Origin: UMGS1002 sp045586785
GTDB lineage: Bacteria > Bacillota > Clostridia > Oscillospirales > CAG-272
Length of the DNA: 64,000 nucleotides
NCBI GenBank assembly: GCA_045586785.1
Contig: JAZNBA010000072.1
Coordinates: forward strand, 80,793 to 144,792
Direction of reading: 5' to 3'
Shown: positions 16,185 to 25,400 of the stretch, piece by piece
Position numbering within the stretch: position 1 is the first letter of the stretch
Layout: every line of letters starts with the position of its first letter
Position numbers and translations under genes: made by a program
The notes under the pieces: model-generated
The model's database searches: none
What the model was told of the DNA's origin: nothing
The model's input: the letters and a program-made list of their open reading frames with translations, nothing else

Positions 16185-17792
16185 ATGAGAAATAAACCTT
16201 TCCCACACTACAAGCACCCCATTTACGAAACCTTTGAACAGCTTCTCACTATTGTCAAATCAAAACACGGCGACAAGGTACTGTTCCGCACCCGACGTCA
16301 CAAGAGCGAGGTAACTGTTACATACAATCAGTTTTACGATGATGTGCAAAAGCTCGCATCGCATTTCAGCAAGACCTACGGCGCGCACAACAAGATTGCC
16401 GTGATCGGTGAAAACAGCTACGAATGGATTTTGACCTATTTCGCTGTCGTTTGCAGCAACAACATCATCGTTCCCATCGATAAGGAACTCTCCGCTCCCG
16501 ACATTGCCGAGCTACTGAAGGAGTGCGAGTATCGCACCTTGATCTATTCCAAAGACTACGATGACATTGCCGACGATATTGGTGGCATCATCCCCGATTT
16601 TGAAGCAATCGCCATGCCCAAACTGCGTAGGTTTATCGAAGCAGTTGAGGCAGCAGAGTGGATCGAAACCGACAAAAATGCGCTTGCATCGATCATTTAC
16701 ACTTCCGGCACGACAGGAAAGAGCAAGGGTGTTATGCTCTCGCAGAAGAATATTTGCGAGGACACCCGTGCGGCGTGCGGTTTCATCGAGCTGTACGGCA
16801 GAAGCCTTGCACTCTTGCCGTTCCATCACACGTTTGCGTTTACGGTCAGCGGTCTTGCCAATATCTATTACGGCGTTGATACCCTCATCGTTCCTTCTCT
16901 CAAAAACGTGATGGAGCTGATCAACGATTTCAAGCCGACCTACCTTGCCGTTGTTCCCATGATCGTCGAAAAGGTGGACAAGGGTATCCTTCAAAAGATT
17001 GAAAAGAGCGGCAAGAAGAAACTGCTCGGCGTGCTTGATAAGGTCTGCAAGCCTTTCGATGCGCTCGGTATCGGTCTGCGAAACAAGTGCTTTTCCGCCA
17101 TCAGGGGCGGTCTCGGCGGCGAGCTTGACTTCATCATTTCGGGCGGCGCGCCCATCGATCAGCAGATCATTGACCGCTTTGATTCCTATGGCATCAGAAT
17201 TATGAATGGCTATGGCATTTCCGAATGCTCACCCGTTGTCAGCGTCAACCGCCGTTATCACTACCGCGCGGGTAGTATCGGTCAGGCTCTCCCCGAGGTC
17301 AAGGTCATGATCGATAATCCCGACGAGAATGACGAGGGAGAGATCTGTGTGCAGGGCGATATCGTCATGCTCGGCTACTACAATATGCCCGAAGAGACCG
17401 AAAAGGCAATCGTTGACGGCTGGTTCCACACGGGCGACCTCGGCAAGCTCGACAAGGACGGCTTCATCTACATCACGGGGCGCATTAAGAATCTGATCAT
17501 CTTGTCTAACGGTAAAAACGTTTCGCCCGAAGAGCTTGAAACGCTGATCGGTCGCATCCCCGGCGTTGTCGAATGCCTCGTCTCCGAGGAAGATAATAAG
17601 CTCGTTGCCGAGATCTATCCCAATGAAGAATTCCGCGCAACGCAGAATGACATTCAAGCATATTTCGACGAGCAGATCGGCCAGCTCAACGATACACTCC
17701 CGCCCTATAAGGCGATTGCAAAGGTCGCTATCCGTGACACCGAATTTGTAAAAACTACCACCAAGAAAATTAAGAGAACATACAAAAAGTGA
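16185..17792 (+). CDS. Acyl-AMP ligase / acyl-CoA synthetase (ANL superfamily)
   Basis: A 535-residue adenylate-forming enzyme. IIYTSGTTGKSKGVMLSQ (about residues 168-185) is the P-loop-like A3 motif, NGYGISECSPVVSVN (about 341-355) the A5 motif, GWFHTGDLGKLDKDGFIYITGR (about 414-435) the A7/A8 hinge, and TTTKKIKR at the C terminus carries the catalytic A10 lysine. Family members activate a fatty or aryl acid as acyl-AMP and pass it to CoA or to a carrier protein. The next gene, 10 bases downstream, is a free acyl carrier protein, so loading of that carrier (fatty-acyl-ACP ligase role) is the simplest reading. It would then supply the starter acyl group to the first condensation domain of the NRPS. 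Confidence 0.85.
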   Translation: MRNKPFPHYKHPIYETFEQLLTIVKSKHGDKVLFRTRRHKSEVTVTYNQFYDDVQKLASHFSKTYGAHNKIAVIGENSYEWILTYFAVVCSNNIIVPIDKELSAPDIAELLKECEYRTLIYSKDYDDIADDIGGIIPDFEAIAMPKLRRFIEAVEAAEWIETDKNALASIIYTSGTTGKSKGVMLSQKNICEDTRAACGFIELYGRSLALLPFHHTFAFTVSGLANIYYGVDTLIVPSLKNVMELINDFKPTYLAVVPMIVEKVDKGILQKIEKSGKKKLLGVLDKVCKPFDALGIGLRNKCFSAIRGGLGGELDFIISGGAPIDQQIIDRFDSYGIRIMNGYGISECSPVVSVNRRYHYRAGSIGQALPEVKVMIDNPDENDEGEICVQGDIVMLGYYNMPEETEKAIVDGWFHTGDLGKLDKDGFIYITGRIKNLIILSNGKNVSPEELETLIGRIPGVVECLVSEEDNKLVAEIYPNEEFRATQNDIQAYFDEQIGQLNDTLPPYKAIAKVAIRDTEFVKTTTKKIKRTYKK

Positions 17793-17802
17793 GGACAAAA
17801 CC

Positions 17803-18030
17803 ATGTTAGATAAAGTAATTTCCATCATCAGCGAATATCAGGACATCCCTGCAGACACCATTCACGCCGATAGCCACCTCGTCAATGACCTCGGCTTCAC
17901 CTCCTACGACGTGGTCAGCCTCGTCGGAAAATTTGAGGACGAGTTTGACATCGAAGTCCCCGACAGAAAGATCAAGCTCATGAAAACCGTGGACGATATC
18001 GTAAAATTCATCGAGGCAGCAATAGAATAA
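17803..18030 (+). CDS. Free-standing acyl carrier protein
   Basis: A 75-residue four-helix carrier protein. The phosphopantetheine attachment serine is in DLGFTSYDVVSLV (about residue 36), with FTS in place of the usual DSL, which marks it as a specialised carrier and not the fatty-acid synthase ACP. The acidic helix II (VGKFEDEFDIEVPD) is typical. TGAGGACAAAACC lies just upstream of the ATG. It is coupled to the acyl-AMP ligase and would be activated by the Sfp-type transferase encoded at 28866. It probably holds the acyl starter unit for the NRPS. Confidence 0.9.
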   Translation: MLDKVISIISEYQDIPADTIHADSHLVNDLGFTSYDVVSLVGKFEDEFDIEVPDRKIKLMKTVDDIVKFIEAAIE

Positions 18031-18102
18031 TTATTGGTTCTATAAACACTAACCATACAAACACACATAACATTCATATAAAAAGAAATAGGAGAATGAA
18101 CA

Positions 18103-18648
18103 ATGAGTCAGTACATCAAAATCCCCAGAGGACGTATCCCTAATCGCATTAATGATGAAATATTTAGAAAAATTGTATGTATGATTGGAAAAACTGAAAA
18201 AAGCAATTTTGTTACAGCAAAATTGTCAGACTATGCTCGTGGCAAAATTTATTTACGAAACAAGTATGGAATATGTGGATGCACATTGAAGAAAATGCAT
18301 ACAATAAAAGTAACTACACACGGATTTGAAAATTTTGGCGATAACTATTCGAATTATGTGTCCCTTCATGAGGGAAAAGCAAAAATAATTTTTATGGTCA
18401 TCAAAGACTATATAAAGAAAGACCCTAATAGAATAGCAGAATTACGTCATATATGTGAGGAGTTTTATACTACAAATCCTAATATTACTCCTACATACGC
18501 AAATTCGTTGTTAAATGAAACGTTCAATTGGATTTTCGATTGTGGGTTGGAAACAGCACCTTTTTGTCAATTTAACAAACGGGACAATGCATGGGATATA
18601 GCGAATGATATAAAATGTTCCATAGAAGAAATTGACGAAAACTTCTGA
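18103..18648 (+). CDS. Unknown protein in the NRPS operon (181 aa)
   Basis: I do not recognise a family. The protein is soluble, Lys/Asn-rich, with a CGCTLKKMHTIKV stretch (about residues 63-75) and a C-terminal acidic tail. AGGAGAATGAACAATG gives a good start (AGGAG 8 bases upstream). Its codon use is AT-rich, more so than the ligase and carrier genes just before it, which suggests a separate origin. It sits between the acyl carrier and a membrane protein, in the same direction, with 72 bases upstream and 14 bases downstream. It could be a tailoring enzyme, immunity factor or unrelated cargo. Confidence 0.7.
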   Translation: MSQYIKIPRGRIPNRINDEIFRKIVCMIGKTEKSNFVTAKLSDYARGKIYLRNKYGICGCTLKKMHTIKVTTHGFENFGDNYSNYVSLHEGKAKIIFMVIKDYIKKDPNRIAELRHICEEFYTTNPNITPTYANSLLNETFNWIFDCGLETAPFCQFNKRDNAWDIANDIKCSIEEIDENF

Positions 18649-18662
18649 AGGGAGGATATTAT

Positions 18663-19373
18663 ATGCGTCATACTGTGAATGAGTGGCAAGATTTAAGCCT
18701 GAAAAAAGATGTTGAAAATGTGGCAAGAGAAATCAAGAGAAAAGGCAAAAGAGAGAGTATTTTAACACTCGATTTGTTACTTGCCATATTAGCTATTATG
18801 TTTGATCATTTATTCTCGGAAAATGAGTGCGAAAGGATAATAGTTTTAAGTGTAATTGCTGGATTGGCGGTAATAATTACTGCTATATATTTTTTACTAA
18901 AATTTTTGGATTGGCGTAAAGCGAGAAGAAAAATAAAAAGCGGGATCATAAAAATAAAGCCTTATGTTGATTTGTTTGATAATAATATTTGTTATTATGC
19001 CATGACAGCAAATACGTTTAGAGAAAATTTCCAAAACGAATCTCATGATTCGTCAATAAAGAACTTCTACTTTATTGAATCGAATTACTATGTGAATAAG
19101 TGCATAACTGAACTAAATAATATGAAAAATCTCATAGGAGAAATCTTCACAAATGATGAAAATGAAGCTGTTTCAAAAGCGAAAATTCACACTTCAAGAT
19201 TAGAGAATATTATTTTGCTTTTATGTGACGCAAGAGTTAATCCAACCTCTGTATCTTCCTCAATAGAAGATACTATACGAATCTCAAAAATATATGATGC
19301 ACGGATGATAAAATTTGTTGAAACTTATAATAAGCAATTTGAAAAAACTATAGAATGGACTTCTTTTCAATAA
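18663..19373 (+). CDS. Unknown membrane protein in the NRPS operon (236 aa)
   Basis: Two predicted membrane segments (about residues 34-50, LTLDLLLAILAIMFDHL, and about 60-82, IVLSVIAGLAVIITAIYFLL) are followed by a basic cytoplasmic helix (WRKARRKIK) and a 140-residue soluble, largely helical domain. No family is recognised. GGGAGGATATTATATG supports the start. It is AT-rich like the preceding unknown gene and 72 bases upstream of the giant NRPS gene. A membrane protein at this position could be involved in export, immunity or sensing of the product, but nothing in the sequence proves it. Confidence 0.7.
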   Translation: MRHTVNEWQDLSLKKDVENVAREIKRKGKRESILTLDLLLAILAIMFDHLFSENECERIIVLSVIAGLAVIITAIYFLLKFLDWRKARRKIKSGIIKIKPYVDLFDNNICYYAMTANTFRENFQNESHDSSIKNFYFIESNYYVNKCITELNNMKNLIGEIFTNDENEAVSKAKIHTSRLENIILLLCDARVNPTSVSSSIEDTIRISKIYDARMIKFVETYNKQFEKTIEWTSFQ

Positions 19374-19445
19374 ACGCTTTCACGTTGAATGTAGTGAAAT
19401 CAATTGAATTTCTACGAGGATTAATCAAAAAATAGATAGGTAAAT

Positions 19446-22400
19446 ATGAAAACATACGCTTTATCCAATGCACAATTAAATATATTAGATACAGAGCTAT
19501 TTTATCGAGGCTCTGCTATCAATATCGTAGGAGGAGTCTGCCTACTTAACGAGCCAATTGAGGAAGAACAGTTGTCATCGGCATTGAACAAACTAATTGC
19601 CAACAACGATTGGCTCCGCACCAGAATTAGAGGTAACAGATCTTCACTGTATCGTTATGTTTCTGAATATACTGATGCATCTTTTGCAACTTTGGATTTT
19701 ACCAATGTTTCGGAAGCTGAAATGTGGTCTGCATTGGAGGAAGCAAACAAGGCTCCTTTTGATATTTGGGATTCACAACTCTACGATGTAAAATTGGTAC
19801 GTACTCCGAACAATAAAATCGGATATTGGTTCAGAGCGCACCATATTGTTTGTGATGCCGCCAATATGTATCGTATCGTTGCCGAGGTATCGAGCCTTAT
19901 TTTTGGCAATGACAATCCGTTGCCGAGTAATGCACGGGTTCGGGATATTACTGCCCGTATGAAAGAAAAGGCGCTTACATATTGGCGTGATAATGAGATC
20001 ACAGGACTTGAAAGCCATCGTCCTACGGGAACTGTAGTAGCAGACCGAATGACATTCAAACTGTCGGGCGATATCATGAAAAAGCTGAGTGCGTTTGCTG
20101 AATCCAAACAGATCGCGTGTTCAACCATCGTTGAGGGCGCGTATTATTTGGCTTTGTCTGCTTTGTTTGATAAAGACAGATTTTCAGTCGGTCTTATGTA
20201 TCTGGATGACAACAGTGCTTGCGTGGACGGACTTGCCGGACCCCGCGCTTCTGTTGTGCCGACAATTTCAAAACTTGATCCCTCTCTTACCTTTGCGGAA
20301 TACTGTGAGGAAATTCTGGATCAGCACATGACGGCATATCGCTATTCATGTTTGCCTTACAGAGATATCCTTTCGGCAGTCAAGCATGATAGCGAAAACA
20401 AAAATTCCTCGTTTTATGATTTCGTATATTCCTGCCACGCACTCGACACCTCTATTTTGGGGGATTGTGAGATCAAATGGCTTTTCAACGGTTGCTCGGA
20501 AGTTCCGCTGAAATTGAGTGTTATGCCCGAAAAGGATACGCTCAATCTAATGATCGATTGTCGTAAAGGTGTTTACATTGGCGGCTTTACAGAAAAGCTC
20601 TATCAATGTATTCTTTCTGCGCTTAACCACATCTTCGACGCTCCCGATGCACATCTTGGTACATTGGTTAATGCCATCCATGCCGATATCCATCAAACCG
20701 GGCATATAAGCAAAGAACGTGTTTGTATCGCGGCATCTTTTACTGCTGATCCGATTGACGAATACCTGTATTATTGGGCGCACAGAGATAACGTTATTTT
20801 GAATTTGTCCTTTGCACCGTATAATCAGATTCAGCAAATGCTTCTCGATCCGAACAGCATATTCCGAAACAATAAAAATGGCACTAACATCATTCTAATG
20901 CGTTTTGAGGATGCGATTCGTCATACGGATGATTCTGCTGAAGCGCGTATTGCGGTCATGCAGCATATGCAAAAGGAATTTACAACCGCCCTGTGTAGCT
21001 ATCCTACAGATGCTCCTCGATGCCTTGTAGTGTGTTTGCCTTTTGACGGCAATATTGCGGGTGTGTCTGCCGAGATCGTAGCAAATATGAATGAGCAGAT
21101 CAAAGCGGTTTGCTCCAAGATTCCCAATATTCATTATGTCGATACCGACGATCTCTGTGAGAGATACGTTGTTCACGATACCCTTGATACCGTTGCCGAT
21201 GACGAAGGTCATATCCCTTATACCACCACATTCTTCGCCGCATTGGGCACTCACGTTTGGCGACAGCTTTGCGCAGCAAAACGAGTGAAAAAACATAAGG
21301 TTTTGGTCGTGGATTGCGATAATACCTTATGGCAAGGTGTTTGCGGTGAAATTGGTGCGACCAATGTAACCGTTGATGGCGGTTACGCATGGTTTCAAAA
21401 ATTTCTACTTGCGAAGCGCGAAGAAGGATACCTTCTGGCGATTGCAAGTAAGAACAATCCCGAGGACGTTAAGCGTGTATTTGCCGAAAACAAGCAAATG
21501 CTCTTAAAAGAAAGCGATATTTCCGCTTGGCGCGTATCTTGGAATCCGAAAGCTGAAGAGATCAGATCTATTGCCGAAGAGTTAAATCTTGGGCTTAACA
21601 GCTTTGTCTTTTTCGATGACAATCCCGTTGAATGCGATGCGATGATCGAAGAAAATCCCGAGGTTTTGACAGTACGTATGCCCTTGGATTCTACACAGAT
21701 TGCTCCGCTTGTCGGCAACATTTGGGCACTTGACAGCGTATATACCACGGACGAAGATCGCAACCGTGCCGATATGTACCGAGCAGAAAAAGAGCGCGAG
21801 CAAGCGAGAACCGAGGAAAAATCTCTGCACGCATATCTTAAAAAGCTGAACATCCAAATGTATATGTATCCCACCACGCCCGATGAAATTGATCGCGTGG
21901 CACAGCTTACACAGCGCACCAATCAGTTTAACATGAACGGTGTGAGATACCTCAAGGAGGATGTTACCGAATGGCTGCAGAGCGATCACTACGGATGCTA
22001 TAGTGTATATGTGAAGGACGCATACGGAGATTACGGTCTTGTCGGCGCGCTCGTCCTTTCTTATACTGACGGCAAGTGTAATTTACAGACCTTTGTCCTT
22101 AGTTGCCGCGTACTCGGACGAGAGATCGAAATTGCTATTTTGAATGAAATTGCCAATATTGCAAGATCACGCGGTGCTTTTGCATTCAGCGCCTCAGTCA
22201 AGCGCACACAGAAAAATGAACCCTTTATGCGCTTCTGGCAGGCGTATGTTGAGGACAATGAAAATATTGTATGTGCGAATTTCAATACGCCTTCGCATAT
22301 TACGGTTATCCAAGAAAAATATATTAAGCCTACCTCTCAAAAGGCAAATACAACAGCAGCTGTTAAATCTGTTGCTCATACAGGAACTTGCGCGCTGACG

Positions 22401-25400
22401 ACCGTGCCGTCGGATATTCAAACGAATGATGCGGAATTAAAAGAATTCATTCCGTTGTGTGCATCCGAAGCAATTGCTCAAGCACTCGGCAAATTCATTC
22501 CCGGACAAGCTCAGGGCGAGATCGTGGATAAAGTAAAATCGGTGTGGGAGAGTGTGCTCGGACTTACGATTGACCGTGATGATGCAAGCTACTTTGAACT
22601 TGGCGGTGATAGTCTTAAAGCTGTTCATCTCATTTCTATACTGGATAAAGAATTTGGTGCTCGCATTTCAGTGTCGGACATTTATCGCTATGCCACTATT
22701 TCGGATATGGCAAAGTATATTGCCACTCTGATACCCGAAGAAGCAGCTGAATTTGAACACATCAGCACGACCGAGCCGTATCCACTCTCGTCAGCACAGC
22801 AAAGAATGTTTGTACTTCAATCCATGAATCGTGACTCTGTTCAGTATAACGAATCGCAAGCAATGGAGATGATCGGTCAGGTCAACATTGAGCGGATACA
22901 AAATGCTGTGTACGAAATCATCAATCGTCACGATATTCTCCGTACTGCTTTTACGCTTGAACAAGGAGTTCCTGTTCAAACGGTGTTGCCTTGTGTCGAT
23001 ATCAAGGTTGAGACGATTTCTTGCACCGAAGATTCATGGCAAAAAGAGGCTATCGCATTTAGAAAACCTTTTGATTTGTCGAATCCTCCGTTGATGCGCT
23101 TCGCCGTGCTTCATACCACCGATACCAACCGCAACTTTATGCTGTTCGATGCTCACCATATGGTCATTGACGGCACATCCTTTGCGGTATTTGCAGAGGA
23201 ATTTGTCCGTTTGTATAACGGCGAAGTGCTTCCCGAAAACAAGTATCAATACATAGATTACGTTAATTGGGAGAATAAACGTAAGGATACGCCCGAATAC
23301 GAAAGCGATATGGCATATTGGGTATCGCAGTTTGATCCTATGCCTGCACCGCTTGCGTGGATCGACGATAGCAAACGCGCCAATAGCATCGGTAGAGGAA
23401 ATACCTTGTTCTATGCTACAGATAGTGAACTCAAACAATCGTTGGAGAACTATGCAAGTAAGAATCAGGTAACCCTATTTTCCGTACTGCTCTCTGCGTA
23501 TGCAATGACGATTTCTTCGCTTGCCAATGCAGACGAGTTTGTTGTAGGTGTCCCTGCTTCTAACAGATTACATCATCACACACTCTCGATGATGGGCAAT
23601 TTCGTCAACAGTATGCCGATCCGCATTGCCACCACCGCAGAAAGCAAAATCAGTGCTCTGGTGAAATCGGTATTTGACACAACGACCGAAGCACTCAACC
23701 ACCAAAGCTGTCCTTATGAGAATATCGTAAAAGCATTGCAATGCGACCGTCAGAACAATCGCAACCCGCTATTCGACGTGATGTTCTCGCTTCAAAACTT
23801 TGTTTCGCCCATCATTGAAACCAAGGATATGAAGCTTGTACAAATGCCTATGCAAGTCGGAACAGCAAAAAATGATATCCGTTTGTTTGCTGCATTGCAC
23901 GATGACCATATATCTTTTGAAATGGAATACGACATAGACCTCTTTGATACTTACTTTATGGAGTCGTTCCGTGAAAAATATTTGTCTGTATTGGAGTTGA
24001 TGGTTACAGACGAGGCAATGACAGCCGGCGATATTGCGACTGAATTGCAACACAAACAGAAAGAAGCAGACCGTTTGTTCCTTGAAAAGTATAACGATAC
24101 GGCAAGACCCGGTTACTACGATCACCTCGTTCACGACATGATCCGTGAACAGGTAGAGAAAATTCCGGATGCAATTGCACTTATTTGTGGCGGTGAGAAG
24201 CTGACCTACCGTGAACTTGATGATCGTTCCTCGGCTTTGGCAAACATTCTGCGTCAAAAAGGTGTTCGTGCAAGAGATAAAGTCGGCATTGTATTGCCTC
24301 GTTCTCCCGAGCTGATCGTCGGACTGTTGGCGATCATGAAAGCGGGAGCAGTCTATGTGCCTGCCGATCCGATATATCCTACCGAGCGTATCGATTATAT
24401 GTTCGGTAATAGCGAGATCGTTTGTATGATTTCGCAGAACGATATGGAACTGCCGAGCGAATACATTCGTTACGATATTCATGAATTGGAGAAAGAAGAA
24501 ACTGTCGAACAGACCATTGAGGACGAGACGCTTACTCCCGATGATCTCATTTATATTCTTTACACCTCCGGATCAACAGGCAAGCCTAAAGGAGTTATGA
24601 TCAAGCATGGCGCGGTAAGCAACTTTATTAATTCGCTCCGTGAGTTGATTCCATACGAAGAACAAAGCGCAATTTTGGCGACAACTACGGTTTGCTTTGA
24701 TATGTCAATTATTGAATTGTGGAGAACGCTATCGTTTGGAGGAACGATGATTTTTGCAACCGATAACGAACGACATGATATCGACGCTCATCGGGAAATG
24801 ATAAAAAAACATGGCATTTCTGAACTGAATATTACTCCCTCGCAAATGTCTGTGTTTTTACTTGATACAAATCCAAGCATTTGGAAGAGTATTCAAACTA
24901 TTATGATTGGTGCAGAACCTGTTCCACCATCGTTAGTTGAAAAAATAAAACATATCATACCGCAAGCTCGAATTTTTGATTTGTATGGCCCTACGGAAAC
25001 AACTGTATATTCTTCAATTATGGAGCTGACAAACGAAACAGAGGTCACTATCGGGCATCCAATTGCAAACACAAAACTTTTCGTTGTTGACTCCGAAAAG
25101 AAAATTCTCCCTATCGGTATGACGGGCGAATTGTGTATCGGTGGTTTAGGCTTGTCTGCGGGATATATGAATCGTCCCGATCTGACCGAGAGACAATTTG
25201 TGACCCTTGCCGAAAATAATGAATTTGTTTATCGGACGGGAGATCTTGCAACACTTCGCGCCGATGGGAAGATGCTGTGCCATGGTCGAATCGATAACCA
25301 AATCAAAATCCGCGGTTATCGTGTGGAGTTAGAGGAAATCGAGCAAAGTATTATGAAGAGCGGCTTGTGCAGAGAATGTACTGTATTCTTGTTGGATAAT

